Origin: Phoma sp. XZ068
Taxonomy: Eukaryota > Ascomycota > Dothideomycetes > Pleosporales > Didymellaceae
Assembly (NCBI GenBank): GCA_004835665.1
Contig: RBKR01000008.1
Coordinates: 1,674,001-1,738,000 of the forward strand
Reading direction: 5' to 3'
DNA length: 64,000 bases
Under the pieces are notes generated by a model. The model saw nothing but the letters and a program-made list of their open reading frames with translations. It was not told where the DNA came from and did no database searches. Within the stretch, counting starts at the first letter, position 1; every line of letters starts with the position of its first letter. The position numbers and the translations under genes were made by a program. Below, one piece after another: positions 41,509 to 53,856 of the stretch.

Positions 41509-42468
41509 CTACTCAACACGATCGTCATCTCCGTGGAAAAACCTCAGCACCGCTTTCGCAACCCTCAACCCATCATGCATCCAATCCGCCCTCTCCGCCG
41601 CCGCCTCCGCCTCCGCCTTCTCCACACTCCCCGCATCAACACGCATCTCTAACTGCCGCCGCACATGTCGCTCGTTGAACTCCATGTGCCCCTGGCTCGT
41701 GAACAGGCGGCGCGGGATATACACGCCCTGAACATCCGTATGGTCCGTCGTGCCCCAAACGTGCACTTGCGTTCCTTCATCTAGTAAATCTGTCGTCTGC
41801 GGGGATGGTGCGTCGAGGACGTGGTCGAGGTGCATTTGGTGCAGGCGGATTGTTGGCGCGTCGGTACGGAAGAGTTGCTGGCCGATGGGGGTGAGGGATA
41901 TAGCTGTGTGCGAGAGTTCCCAGGAGTCGTGGTGAGGGACCACTTGGGAGCCGAGGGTGCGGCAGAGGATTTGGTGGCCGAAGCATATCCCTGTGAATTT
42001 GATGTCGGGGCGGTTGAGCCAGATATCTGTAAAACTCGTTAGCTTTGACACTCGTTTACATTGGCTCTCAAGCTTTTAGGTTTAAGGCTGGGGTTTAAGG
42101 TTTAAGGTTGGGGTCGAAAGAACGAACCACGTACACTTTATAAATTCCATAAGCTTATGAATCCACGCATCGTCACCATGCGCATCCCACTCACTCCCCG
42201 TAATAAGAATCGCATGCAAGTCCTCCGGTATATCGCCCGGACCCGGGACCTCCCCTCCATCCGGCTCAACAATGTCCTGCATCATCGTCTCAATGCCTAG
42301 CTGCGGGTCGTGGTCGTCGCCAGCCTTGGTGAAGAGTTTGTTGAAGACTTCGCCGAACCCGCCAATCTCGCGCTGCGTGTCGGGGTGCGTTTCGTCAGTT
42401 TCGAGGACGAGCATGCGCACGCGCGGGGTGTGATGGGATATTGTTTGGACGGCGGGCAGGGGTCCCAT
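41509..42468 (-). CDS. Class I glutamine amidotransferase-like protein
   Basis: Two exons, 42468-42135 and 42026-41509, give 283 aa. The 108-bp intron (GTACGT at its 5' end, TTTTACAG at its 3' end, phase 1) contains degenerate TTTAAGG repeats. The nucleophile-elbow motif is FTGICFGHQILCR (catalytic Cys). It is preceded by AILITGSEWDAHGDDAWIHK, the usual glycine/serine strand. A later HMEFNERH carries the His of the catalytic pair in GATase1 proteins. Free-standing fungal members of this group hydrolyse gamma-glutamyl bonds or have unknown partners; no fused synthetase is present here. Cytosolic. No neighbouring gene suggests a pathway. Confidence 0.87.
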
Positions 42469-43824
42469 TGTGCTGAGTGGAAGTCGGATTGGCGGTTATG
42501 AGTGGAAGAGTCAGGAATGTTGATTATTCTTGGAGTGGTGAAGGTAAGAGTTGTAGGCCTTTGTAGGTCGTGCTGTATAAGTTGTGGTGTATAAATCGAG
42601 GACGTCCAGCAGAACCAAATACCACCCCCAAGTTCAGACTATGACGTGCATCCTCCACAGAGTCTACCATCACGCCAAGCCTGGAGCAACGGCAAGTCCC
42701 AAGAGCCTCCTCGGGCTTCAGCCTCTGCGCTTGGCATCTTGCATTTTGCTGCGAACAGGTGGCGATGACGCATGTGCAGCATTGTGAGAAAGCGTAGGCC
42801 AAGGATGAGGGAGGATCAGAGGGTCCATTACGTTTTGGTGGGCTCTTGGAAAGCTTGTCGAGAGCTAGGATTCCGCACTGCCGTTCCGGTTCCGAGACCA
42901 GCGGGGCGGAGACGAGTGAGTAGGATATTTTCGTGCGAGGGACTGTGTCCGTCCTCGCGGTTGTGGAGCTGTGGGTCATGTGAGGTGGTTGTGGCGTTAA
43001 AAAGCTGGGGAAAGGGTGTTCGCATTGCTTTCGAGGGAGCACGAGCTATGACGTAGGTGAGGGGCGATCCGGGTTTGATGCTATTTCTCCTGTTGGGAAG
43101 TTTCATTGGGTATCTTGACATTTGGTATCGTTAAAATGGAAGGATATCCGTATGATTGTGCCTGTAGAGCATTCTCGATTTCATTGCACAATAAGTAGGG
43201 AGCGAAAGGACGTAACAGAGTCATCATGTTGTCAGGCGCTGCCGTGATTAGTATGAGGCTGTGAGTAGGGGTTTGTATGATCAATGCCATCTGGCATGGA
43301 CTGTATTGTTGCTGTAATAGACAGACTGGACAAAGCGGGAAAGCTTATCTGGACGTCAAGCTGATGAGACTGAGCGAGGCAGCGCTCCTCGGGATGTCGG
43401 TTTAGGATGTGCCGATCTCGCACGGTGATAAACTTATTCCCGGATAACGACCTGCACCTTCCTCTTTGACATTCTCTGCTGCAGTATCTCCCTGAAGAAA
43501 GCTGCCCTTCATGCCACTATCCTGCACCATTTTCGGATGTGATTCGCCTTGAGGGGATGGTGGGTGTTTCGCGGGTGTTTTACGGCGTTGATAAGGCGTT
43601 GTCGTTGCAACAATCGCAATAGAAACCCCGGATATATATCCATGTGGCGCAAGCGCACCTGCTACGAGACACGCCTCTCCACTTTCCGGCACTAGCCCTG
43701 CGGTTGGTAGGCGCAGGATCTGTTAAAGATGCACATGCCCCGACTTCGTGCAGCGCCGTCACTACAATTTCGGCCCTCGCCATAGGTCGAACAACTGTCA
43801 CTCTTCCCATGGGTGGCCAACACC
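42469..43824. other. Divergent promoter region, no supported gene
   Basis: It separates the divergent amidotransferase and MFS genes. A 172-aa minus frame (42524-43042) lacks a domain or coding bias and was not called. Confidence 0.45.
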
Positions 43825-45479
43825 ATGAGCGATTCTAGAGCATTGTCAGTGTCTGAGAACAAAAAAGAGATTGAGCATGAAAGGAATACGTCTCCGGAAT
43901 TAGACCTGGAGAAGAATGGACCACGAGAGACGTTGCAACGGCAGGTCTCAGGACCACCATATTCAGTTTTCAGCTCGCGGATGAAGACATGGATCATCTT
44001 TCTCGTCTCCATCTCAGCGCTGATCTCGCCATTTGGCGCAACCACGGTGCTACCCGCTCTCAATGTTCTTACCGATGTGCTGAATATCACACCTACAAAA
44101 GCTAATATTTCAATCACCACCTACATGGTAAGCTTGACGTACAATATGCCCTCGTGTCAAGCTGATCTTGTTAGATCGCACAAGCAATCGCCCCGGCCAT
44201 TATTGGGGCCATGTCAGACACCAGTGGCAGGAGATTGTCCTTCATTCTGTGCTACGTCATCTACATCGTTGCCAACATCGGACTAGCCCTCCAGACCAAC
44301 TATGTGGCATTGCTGATACTGCGTATGGTGCAGGCCGTTGGATGCAGCGCCGCCATCGCTCTTGCTTTTGCCATCGTGTCAGATATAGCAACGTCTGCCG
44401 AACGAGGAAAGTACATGGGATATGCTGGAGCAGGAATCTTATGCGGTCCAGCGTTTGGGCCTACAATCGGAGGAATTTTGGCGCAGTACTTGGGATGGCG
44501 TTCAATCTTCTGGTTCCTTGCAATCTTCTCCGGAGTTCTGCTGGTTATCTTCGCATTCCTCTTCCCCGAGACCTGCAGGAATGTCGTCGGCAACGGGTCC
44601 ATACCCGCACGTGGCATCAACCAGTCCGTCATCAGTTGCATCCAGCGACGCAAACTCGCCAAGCAGTCAGCGCTCGTCGAAGGGCCTGAGACTGACGAAG
44701 ATGCAAAGCCAGCCAAGCGCAAGATCTCCCTCAACCCGCTCGCCACACTTCGTATCTTAGGTGAAAAGGAGTCTTGCATCATACTCTTGTACAACGGCTT
44801 CTTCTTCACAGGCATGATGGTCACCACGTCATCTATACCGGATCTCTTCAAGCAAGCATACAACCTCAACGAGCTCGACATCGGACTTTGCTACATCGCC
44901 AACGGTATAGGCTCACTCATCTCCTCGTTAACTATGGGCCACGTTGTTGACTGGAACTTCCGCCGTCACGCTGCACGTTTGAACATGCCCATTTCTAAGG
45001 GCAAGCAGCAGGACCTGAGCAATTTCCCCATCGAGAGAGTAAAGCTTGAAATCGTCCTACCAGGGCATGTAATTGGCATACTGGGACTGATCATGTTCGG
45101 CTGGACCGTGAAATTCCAAACGCATCTAGCCGGCCCCGAGATCGCGCTGTTCGTCACTGGCTTTGGCATATCGACCGCGTTTAACATCACGAATGGACTG
45201 CTCATCGACCTCCACCGCGACAAGCCTGCTGCAGCGACTGCAGCGATTAATTTCGTCAGGTGTCTGATGAGCGCAGGAGGCTCCGCAGCAATCATTCCGA
45301 TGTGCAGGGCCATGAACCCAGGTTGGGCATTCACGTTTATTGGGTTGGTGTATGTTGTCCTAATTGGCGCCGTGGTTTGGATAATGCGGAATGGACTGCG
45401 GTGGAGACAGACCGCCGCGGAGGCCATGAAGATGAAGACTGATGGACATAAAGAAGCGATTGCGGAGGATCGCACATGA
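43825..45479 (+). CDS. MFS drug:H+ antiporter (DHA1 type)
   Basis: Two exons, 43825-44127 and 44175-45479; the 47-bp intron has GTAAGC at its 5' end and TTGTTAG at its 3' end (phase 0). The product is 535 aa. The N-terminal 50 residues are hydrophilic, then TM1 (WIIFLVSISALISPFGATTV). Family motifs are visible: DTSGRRLSFILCY is motif A (loop 2-3), LILRMVQAVGCSAAIALAFA motif B in TM4, and GPAFGPTIGGILAQYLGWRS the antiporter motif C in TM5. A charged central loop (ETDEDAKPAKRKISLNP) separates two six-helix halves. It is a plasma-membrane proton-driven exporter of the QDR/FLR1-like group; substrate unknown. Confidence 0.9.
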
Positions 45480-46261
45480 CAGCACGTAGACTTAGCATAT
45501 GCATTGTTGCTCTATCGTACCAGTTAAGGGCATGAGACCGCATGTTTGAATACGCCAATATGGCATGGCCCGCAGAAATCTTGCCTCTAATTGTTTGATC
45601 ATCCGATGTTATCTACCTGGCATTTGCGTGTCTTGCATGGAGACTTCCCCCGAAGCTTGTGGTTAACTCCACCCTAGTCGGACCCGCTCACTATCATGAC
45701 CACGCCGAGCAGCTGTTGCATACCGGCGAGCCTCGTCACAATGATTTCGCAGTTCCGGCATGTCCGGAAACAAGGATGTGTATACCTCCCGATGCTGAGT
45801 GCGAACAAACATGCCGTGGCGATGTCACGAACTGGTGGAAACAAGGATAGCTCCGGGTAGTTCCTGCGGCATCTTTCCGGCACCTCGGGCACGCTCAGCG
45901 GGTAGTCTCCATCCTGGAGCACTCCGAAAGCGCCACACTCGACTTTTCTCAGTTGTCATATAGCTAAATGATCGCATCCGCCGTGTGAGAAAAGAAAGCT
46001 ACATCTCTAAGATACAAGGCGAGGGAACCGTCTTCTCACGTTACAGAGATGAATACGCCAACCCAGAGATTGCGAGGGATTGTATCAGGGCACGAAGAGA
46101 ACGGGTCACAACGAAGAGCGCGGAATATGCTACGCTCTATAATTCGATACAGCTGTCAAAACTTCCAGCTTGCAATTCACATGCTTCGTGCCATTCCGAC
46201 ACAGCTGATGCCGAAGCAGGACTGGTCCAATACATTGGTACAATCGACTTGCTTCTATTTA
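45480..46261. other. Convergent intergenic region
   Basis: 3' flanks of the MFS and lipase genes. No gene seen. Confidence 0.45.
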
Positions 46262-47647
46262 TCAATCCTCGTCTGGCGGCGCATACATATTGATGGCGTC
46301 AAAAGGCTTCACAGTCTCTTTGTAGCACCCACCTCGCGTAGGAACGCCATCGAAGCGCTCGTCCATCCACTGGAGAAAGGAGGGCGCTGAGGCCGGTATC
46401 ACAGGGTCGTGATCTAGCCCGGGGTATAGCTGCATGTGGACCTCGCTCCCAACCTCGCAGGTTGCTTTGAAAGCGGACTCCACCACTTCAGGCAGGACAG
46501 ATACATCTTCTAGGCCTTGTACAACAAGAACCGGCTGGTGACTCTTCTTCTCGCCAACAGCCGTTAGATCATTAATCATTCCGATAACCCGTAGGGCTTG
46601 TAGTGCTGTGGTGCCAGATGAGAGATCAAAGATTTGGTCGATGTCAAGGTCAGTCGCGATAGCTTCCATCGAATCGTAGCATGCTTGCGCCTTCTTCGCG
46701 AGCTCTATTCGCTTCCTGTAGATAGGACCAAGCCATTTGAAAGTCTCGTTGGGGTAGAGATTCTCGAACCCGACGATGGCCCAGCCGAGTTCTCCGAGCA
46801 CACCCGGACCCGCATCGGAGGTTGAGTTTTGCGCTGCTTCGATGGCTGCGAGAGCCATATCTCCTTGGAAAACGCCTGGAGCCTGGGCCACCGTTCCAAG
46901 ATAATTGCCAGCAATGTTCGAACTGTTCAGGACCAAGGGGCTCTCAGCGAGCGACCAAACAGTACCTCCGCCCTGAGAATGACCAACGCTCATCCAATCA
47001 GCTGTCAACGAGGTGTGAAACAGTTTTCGCGCAGCAACTACAGAGTAAAAGACGTCGTTTGCATGGGCGCTCAGTGCTGAATACGGATGGGCGGTGTAGC
47101 TGTTACCCAAGCCTGCGTAGTCAGTCGCAACAACCGCATATCCTCTTTCGATGAGATACGACCAGCTGTCATACTCATAAAGACTAGGCATAACGGAAGG
47201 TGCGCAGCCTTTGAAGACGCCAGAAGTGCCGTGCGCCCATGCCACCGTTCGGAAGAGATGACCGTTCGTTCGATTGGCGTACGGAAATGCAATGAAGCCG
47301 GTGACAGGCACATTTTTCCCAAAGAGGTCAACCGACGTGTACTGGAATCGATACGCAGTCATGCCTTTCGGCACGCTGCCTGATATATCTCCAGGGTTGA
47401 CAGGCTGGTGCTTCAAGATATCGCCGGGTGACGAACTCGAGAAGTTTTTCGCTGTCGCATAGAAGTTCTCATTGTATAACGCTCCATAATCGGCGGTGTC
47501 GTTGGCGATCCCCGAGCTGAACACTTGGTAACAGGTACCATTGCAGCCGTACTTTGCGGCAACGCTGGCGGATATGTTCAGATTCGCAACCTGCGAACCT
47601 GCAACGGCTGGAGACAGAAGCGCATGTAGAAAGAACTGAGACTTCAT
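46262..47647 (-). CDS. Secreted lipase (secretory lipase / CAL-A-like alpha/beta hydrolase)
   Basis: An intronless 461-aa frame with ATG at 47647. Residues 1-17 are a signal peptide (MKSQFFLHALLSPAVAG). The nucleophile elbow is SVGHSQGGGTV (Ser224). The oxyanion region has TVAWAHGTSGVFKGCAPS. The catalytic Asp and His are seen in VLVVQGLEDVSVLP and LYPGLDHDPVIPAS. Several NxS/T sites and six or so cysteines fit a glycosylated extracellular enzyme. This family hydrolyses triacylglycerol or related esters outside the cell. Length is right for the family (about 440-470 aa). The gene looks intact. Confidence 0.92.
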   Translation of the reverse strand: MKSQFFLHALLSPAVAGSQVANLNISASVAAKYGCNGTCYQVFSSGIANDTADYGALYNENFYATAKNFSSSSPGDILKHQPVNPGDISGSVPKGMTAYRFQYTSVDLFGKNVPVTGFIAFPYANRTNGHLFRTVAWAHGTSGVFKGCAPSVMPSLYEYDSWSYLIERGYAVVATDYAGLGNSYTAHPYSALSAHANDVFYSVVAARKLFHTSLTADWMSVGHSQGGGTVWSLAESPLVLNSSNIAGNYLGTVAQAPGVFQGDMALAAIEAAQNSTSDAGPGVLGELGWAIVGFENLYPNETFKWLGPIYRKRIELAKKAQACYDSMEAIATDLDIDQIFDLSSGTTALQALRVIGMINDLTAVGEKKSHQPVLVVQGLEDVSVLPEVVESAFKATCEVGSEVHMQLYPGLDHDPVIPASAPSFLQWMDERFDGVPTRGGCYKETVKPFDAINMYAPPDED

Positions 47648-48403
47648 GCTGAAGAAAGAACTCGTGATGGAGGCATGGTAAATCGCGCAGGAACTGCGCT
47701 CTTTTGTACTTCGTTGTACCAGCTTCGAACATTCGATCCACGCGACACGAACTCAGCTTCGGAGCTTACTCCATGTTGTCGTCGTTGTTAAACTAAGAGG
47801 AACCGATCACAAATGGCTTGTCAAGAGCGCAACGACTAACTACTAGTTCTCGGCGCTGGTTGGATTAGCGGATGACAAGCTTCTGTCATTAAGTCTTGTT
47901 GTGAAGCCTGGCGTCTCCGGTTGCCGTTACAAGCAAGGCGCACGCGCTTATGCACTCGAAAGCGTGCGACTGTGATGATGTTTTCGGTACCACGCGGCGC
48001 CGGGTACGCTCGTTTGCGTCGGTGCGGATTCCAGCCAGCCTCGACCAATGGCGATTCAGCCACTCCAGAGTTGGCTAGCGCATCGATCTTGACTTACCTA
48101 TACAATTGCAATGTAGAATCGGGGCATGATAACGTATGAAGGTGATAATGAGACGACGAGAGGAAGCGGAGGTGGCTGGCGATGTTGCCTACTTATCATA
48201 GGTTGCCTCGTATAATGTCCCCAAAAGAGAAAGTACAGTTGCACCAGTAAGATGGATCCGCGGACCGAGCAGACCGGGGGTTTGCCTGATGCCTTCTTTT
48301 CACCTTCACCTCAAACATACAAAAATCGCCCAGCCTCAAGAAAAATTTCTTTCCACTGAGTTCCCACTTTCTTCTACACAACTCTCGACTTCAATCAATC
48401 ACA
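47648..48403. other. Divergent promoter region
   Basis: Promoters of the lipase and the RTA1-like gene. CT-rich tracts (48340-48395) precede the latter start. No gene seen. Confidence 0.5.
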
Positions 48404-49466
48404 ATGGCGACTGATGACTTTGTTCCGATACCCTTCGGTCCCTGGGCGAACTGCAACCTCAAGATTTGTGATCTAGAATGGAGTGTCTTTCGCTACCTAC
48501 CCAGCATACCCGCAAACGCCACCTTCATCAGCGTCTTCAGCGTCTTGCTGATTGCTCACGTGGTCCAAGGCGTGCGCTATAAGGCTTGGACTTTCATGGC
48601 ATGCATGGCAGCTGGTTGCGCTCTCGAACTTGCAGGGTATGTTGGGCGCATCATGCTGCATGGTAACCCATTTGACTTCAATGCCTTTCTGGTCAATCTT
48701 GGTAAGCACGCGCCAAAACCGTTAGTGAAACCTTTAGCAAACAAAGCTAATCGTGAACAGTACCAATTACCATTGCCCCAGTCTTCTTCTGTGCCGCAAT
48801 CTATGTCCAGTTGACCCAATTGTAAGCTTTCTTCCTGTGCCTTCCCACTCATAAGTTGATCCAGTTCTTCTGACCGTGTTCTTAGTATCAACTACACAGA
48901 TCGTTCTATATCTCGATTCAACCCGCGGTTGATCACCTGTGTCTTTGTCCCATGCGACATCATCTCTCTTGTGCTACAAGGGGCCGGTGGTGCCCTATCA
49001 GCGGGTGCTACGACCGAAGCAGGCACAAAAAATGGTGTTGATGTCTCGAAAGCCGGTTTGATCTTTCAAGTTATCACTCTGGTTCTGTTTGTAGGTGTGT
49101 CGTCAGACTACCTGCTCGCACTGAAGAAAACGCACCGCAAGAATGATGTCAAACTTGAGAAGCCTTTAAAGATGATGCTGGTATGGCTGGGTGCGGCGAC
49201 AATCTTGATTCTCACTCGTTGCATTTTCCGAATCTACGAGTTGAAGGATGGGTACTTCGCGCCCGCTTTCCGCGACGAAGGGACCTTCATTGCCTTTGAG
49301 TCGGTGTAAGTGCAAAGCCTCAATATGTAAGGTTGCAAGACTAATATGAACCAGGTTCATGTGCATTGCTGTGGCATGCCTCAATATTGGCCATCCTGGA
49401 CGGGCATTTCGCACAGCGTCGGCAACTACTGAGGTAATCACACTTGAGTCACATGTGCCGAAATAG
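48404..49466 (+). CDS. RTA1-like seven-transmembrane protein
   Basis: Four exons: 48404-48701, 48761-48821, 48886-49305 and 49355-49466. All introns are GT-AG (59, 64 and 49 bp) and the joins keep one frame of 296 aa. Hydrophobic helices include FISVFSVLLIAHVVQGVRYK, AACMAAGCALELAGYVGRIM-type sequence, TIAPVFFCAAIYVQL, RLITCVFVPCDIISLVLQGA and MLVWLGAATILILTRCIFRI. QGxGGG-like and ELxGYxGR motifs identify the RTA1 (lipid-translocating exporter) family. Members sit in the plasma membrane and are linked to resistance to membrane-active compounds or to lipid movement; the substrate here is unknown. The C-terminal exon is short and hydrophilic (TEVITLESHVPK). Confidence 0.88.
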
Positions 49467-50382
49467 CGTGATCGCACGGCTTGATCCAAGGGAATCGGTA
49501 ACACGGAGGATGTCACACGTCAAAGATATATTGCTCAACACAATCCACGCTGCAGTACCCTTGCTTAGAGATCCTGTCAGCCCTACTCAGCCCTATCATG
49601 TTATGTCGCATGAACACGAGCTATGCTTCGAATATAAGTCGACACGCTTAGATGTCATAGTGTGCGAAGGAACACAGGACGAGCGCGCAACCAGAGAAGG
49701 GAGGACTGCAGTAGAGCGACAGAAGTATAGGCGGACATTGCGACAAATGTTGGCATTGGACAAAAGTCATGCTCGGGTAGTACGTTAGCCTAGCTCAATA
49801 ACGACTTATAATTCAAAGTTGGCTTCCTTACATTTAAAGCTCATTTTCATAAGATTTGAGCCTGCTACGAAAGCGGCCCATACTAAAGGGCTCCATTTGC
49901 GGAAGCCCTTCCCCGCCTCTTTTTGGCCAATGAGATCTAACCCTCTTCTATTACATCACAAGTTCACATGTATCTCTAGATTACATATCCGAACTTTCAA
50001 GTTTTTGTAGGTTAGCACTTCCTTCTACATCTGTTGTGTTGTTGAATGGAAGACTAAAGTATGCTTCAAATAGCGATTGTGGAGACTTAGGCTATTAATG
50101 AATGGTAAAAAATAGCTCTTACAATTGTTATTAGTGCGCATGCAGCACGTGTCGATGTTTACACTCTAGTGTTTGCTCTTTGACAAGTCAAGGGCTAGCA
50201 CAAGGTGGGGGTACATCGGGGAGGGGGGGGGGGTTGGCAAACTAATTTTAGTCCGGGGGTTTCGGCTGTCGTGCTCCCCGCAATTGCGTGCACGTGGGAA
50301 AGTTTCATTTCTAGACACCACCAAGGCGATCTCATTAACGTTCTATATCGCAGCGGGACCTTTTTTTTTTTTTTGCAACGCA
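49467..50382. other. Intergenic with G11 and T14 tracts
   Basis: A run of 11 G at 50223-50233 and of 14 T at 50361-50374 stand just upstream of the next gene's ATG. No gene recognised. Confidence 0.5.
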
Positions 50383-52033
50383 ATGGGCGTTGTTTTTTCT
50401 ACTTTGCTTGATGCATTCAGGGCTCTCAAGTCAGCCGCGCTTTTACTCAAAAACTTATCTAATGACTTCAATGAAGCCTTGAAGCGCGCGTCCAAGGCTC
50501 CAGGTCTCCCAACCCCTATTTCGACTCATTCTTATTGGCTCAATGACCCTCCATTTCCTGAACTCGCCGATTTGCGCTCACCCGAGTTGCCTGAAACTGC
50601 AGATGTAGCCATCATAGGTTCTGGGATTGCCGGCGCCGCTATCGCACGGTCGCTGTTGTATGAACGACGCCGCCATGACAGTGATACAAATAAGAAAGTG
50701 GTTGTTCTTGAAGCTCGGCAGCTGAGTAGCGGTGCCACAGCTCGTAACGGCGGACACATCAAACTTGCACCTTACGAAGCCTTCTCCCGTTTCAGCAAGA
50801 TATTCTCGAAAGACCGAGCCGCGGCTTTGACACGTTTTCAGATGCGCCACATCGAGACTTTAATCAACTTGTGTGAGCGTGAAAAGATTGAGGCTGCAGA
50901 AGCGAGGAAGGTGGAGACCATCGATCTCTTTCTAGACGACCTGACGTTTAACAAGGTGATCGATGAAGTTCAAGAGATGAAAAAGTGGTTACCGGAGATT
51001 GAGATTGCGATTTGGGACAAAGAAGAGGCACAGAAGGTTCGACATTCTCCCATATTTATTGATGCTATGAACATACTGATGTCCACAGAACTTCGGTGTA
51101 AACTCTAGTGTGGTCGGTGCTGTGTCTTACCAGGCAGGCGCCATCTGGGCATATCGATTTACCGTGTCTATATGGAAAGCCTTGTTAAGCGATTTCGCTA
51201 GTACGTTGTCCATTGAGACGAATACCCCTGTCCAGTCAATAAGCGTGTCAAAGAGCGGGCAAACCAGCCATCCTTATGCTGTGCAGACTACCCGTGGTAC
51301 GATCCATGTCCGCCATGTAGTTCACGCCACCAATGCCTTTGCGAGCAATCTTGTTCCTGGTCTTCGCAACAAAATCGTGGGCGCAAGGGCACACATGTCT
51401 GCGCAGCAGCCAGGGCAACATTTTCCGGGGTCGAGTGGCGCACGCTCGTGGAGTGTGGCTTATGGTGGAGCATTCGATTATGCAACGCAACGACCATCAG
51501 ATCTGGATGGACAGCAGGGGGACTTGCTGATTGGCGGCGGCTTTATGCGATCCCTGAAGCAAGGTGTTGATCAGGTTGGATTGTACGATGATGGAGCGGC
51601 CCTTGACACCCTAACCGTATCACACATTGCGGGCATATTTCCATCGATCTTCCTTCCTAAATGGGGCCAAGGTGCTGGGATCAAGCAGGTATGGTCTGGA
51701 ATTATAGGTTTGACCGGAGATTCTATCCCTTTCGTAGGCCGGCTGAGCACAGCCTTCACTGGTCGGGATGTTCACGATCAAGCGAGTGCAAGCGGGAATG
51801 TGGATAAATGTGGAGAGTGGATCGCAGCAGGATTTGTGGGAGAGGGCATGGTATGGGCTTGGCTTGCTGGAACTGCACTTGGAGTCATGATTACTGGGAA
51901 AGAGGAAGACGATTTACCGGACACTGCAAGTAGACCGGGCGGGAAGCTAGCAGACTGGTTCCCACAGGAATTATTGGTGTCAGGCGATAGAATGCGTACT
52001 GCGGATGTCTCTCGCTTAGCAGATCAAATGTAG
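50383..52033 (+). CDS. FAD-dependent oxidoreductase (DAO family)
   Basis: Two exons, 50383-51036 and 51089-52033, give 532 aa. The 52-bp intron starts with an unusual GTTCGA, has an ACTGAT branch site and ends CCACAG (phase 0); the join yields EEAQKNFGVNSSVVGAVSYQ, continuous with the family. The FAD-binding Rossmann motif is VAIIGSGIAGAAIARSLL (about residues 72-90). GATARNGGHIKLAP and AAGFVGEGMVWAWLAGTALG are the family's substrate- and FAD-contact stretches. The N-terminus (MGVVFSTLLDAFRALKSAAL) may be a membrane or mitochondrial anchor. It is expected to oxidise an amino acid or amine with O2. The specific substrate is unknown. Confidence 0.87.
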
Positions 52034-52733
52034 AACCACAATAAAGCTGCTGAAGTTGTAGATAAGGCGAATCGGTATACTTTTGGGTTAACAGTACGTC
52101 TTCCTGCTTCAATCTGCACAAATCGTGGACTAGTTTTCATAGCGCATTCAAAACTCCTACTTCATACGCAGGTTGTAGTACCGTTAGGTTCCAAGGCTCA
52201 CACGGCTCGGTAGTTTACAGTTGGGAATAGGTCTCGGCGGGATCGTGGAGCGCCCTGAAGTGGTCTCCACAAGCTTGCATTTCTATCCCAACCGTCTTCT
52301 TGTAAAAGCCTAAATGAAGGCGTGGAACCTTAGTAGACTCTCCTCATGAATGTAGGAAGGCTATGGACGTGGATATAAGCTTCAACTATGATCTAAGTAG
52401 AGGTTAATGGCAAGATAAGCCTTGAATCATCTACTTGGGCGTCTGAACTAAGAATCACTAAGGTAAAGCCCAGTTACCGGTAGTAGAGAAGTTTCCACTG
52501 AAATAAATAAGTTTGTGCAAAGTTACAGAGTTTGAGAATAATAGTTTGATGATTAAAAAAAAACAATGTCGAGCACTGAAATCGAGAGTTTGTTCTCGAG
52601 AAATGCGCAACTGTAACGTATTTTATTATGCTGAAAGGTCTAACACACGAATTCTAATCTTCAACATCTCCATACAGCTGCTCCTTAAATTCCCACCAAT
52701 GGACACCAAAATATTGCACTTCTTTAGACTCTG
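52034..52733. other. Convergent intergenic region
   Basis: AT-rich, no coding signal recognised. Confidence 0.5.
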
Positions 52734-53066
52734 TTAACCTCCCCACGACATGTTATACTCCACGTCCCCGTACTCATACAAGCCCAGGTTGAACTTCCCA
52801 CTCTTTCTGCATTGGTTGATAATGTTCTCGAATGCATCCCAGCAGACTTGACGCGTGTTGGATCCTGGGCTGGTCATGACAATCTGAACGCCATTCGATT
52901 TGAATGTGCTTTGCGATTTCCAGAGGTCGTTGCCGCAGTAAGCATCGCGGGCTTTCCAGGAATCATCGACTGAGGCTTTAGGGTTCTTGCCATAGCAGTC
53001 TGCAGCCGAGCCAGTGATCGCAAAGATGGGGATAGCAGAGAGAACGAGAGTCTTGATGTTGACCAT
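52734..53066 (-). CDS. Small secreted cysteine-containing protein
   Basis: A single-exon gene of 110 aa with ATG at 53066. A signal peptide is clear (MVNIKTLVLSAIPIFAITGS, cleavage near residue 21-22). The mature protein has four cysteines (24, 44, 75, 86), enough for two disulphides, and the stretch GVQIVMTSPGSNTRQVCWDA followed by a YEYGDVEYNMSWGG end. I have seen such short proteins in other ascomycetes as uncharacterised. Size, secretion signal and cysteines make it an effector-like candidate; no activity can be inferred. Confidence 0.75.
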   Translation of the reverse strand: MVNIKTLVLSAIPIFAITGSAADCYGKNPKASVDDSWKARDAYCGNDLWKSQSTFKSNGVQIVMTSPGSNTRQVCWDAFENIINQCRKSGKFNLGLYEYGDVEYNMSWGG

Positions 53067-53856
53067 TGTGAATAAGTCGATTGTTTTGGATCCTCGATAG
53101 GATGTGGGTTGGGAGGTTGAGTGTCGGTGGAAGACTGGAGTCTTAGAGACCGGGAAACCAGCCCTTCTTATTGATCTCCTAGACGTACTTTCTTAAGCTA
53201 GATCAGATTACTAAAAGTTACTGTTCAAGATCAACGTGTCTCCTGATCCCTTAGTGTCTGTCGTGCTCCTCACAGGTGCATTAGTCTATGCCTTATACGA
53301 TCTGCACCGCAACTGCAAAGGTAGAAACACGATGTTAACCTATTTTATCTGCATAGACATGCAGATTATAAGCCTAGTACGTTATTGATTGCTTATTTGA
53401 TCTTTCCTAGTGAGAGTGCCTGCCTTTTTGTTGGTCCTGGTTATTATAGATTGCCAGCATGTTAGCAATTTCCCTGAAATCTAGACAATGTAGAATTATA
53501 ATGCCTAAACTCTTTTAAAGGAGTCTCCTATTATTGATTCAGGATGTAAACCAGCTACGCCTAATGTATATACATGCCTGCAAGGACCATCTCGTATTAT
53601 CGCTTATAGGTCGGTCTGTCAGCATTATCATTAACCGAACGTAGGACTAGTCGGTTATTGGCCCACTTTATATCTACCCGAAAATAAGGTTAAGGAAGTC
53701 GCAAAATATTTATCATGCCACTATTTTGTCACGTTCTTGCTTTTCCAAGATTTTCTGTCCGTAGTTCCCTCGTTTCTTCTATATTCTCTACGGCAACATG
53801 CCGGCAGCGCATGAACGACATCCTTGGCCTTACGCAGTTCCATGGCGACATGGTGA
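53067..53856. other. Gene-free interval
   Basis: Upstream of the small secreted protein gene. Nothing else recognised. Confidence 0.4.

Noticed and set aside
42061..42120. TTTAAGG-type repeats resembling telomere sequence in the amidotransferase intron
   Set aside because: Units are irregular and do not match TTAGGG; only a few copies. Not an interstitial telomere.
42524..43042. 172-aa minus-strand frame
   Set aside because: No domain, no coding bias, Ser/Pro/Thr and Cys scattered without pattern; lies in a promoter interval.
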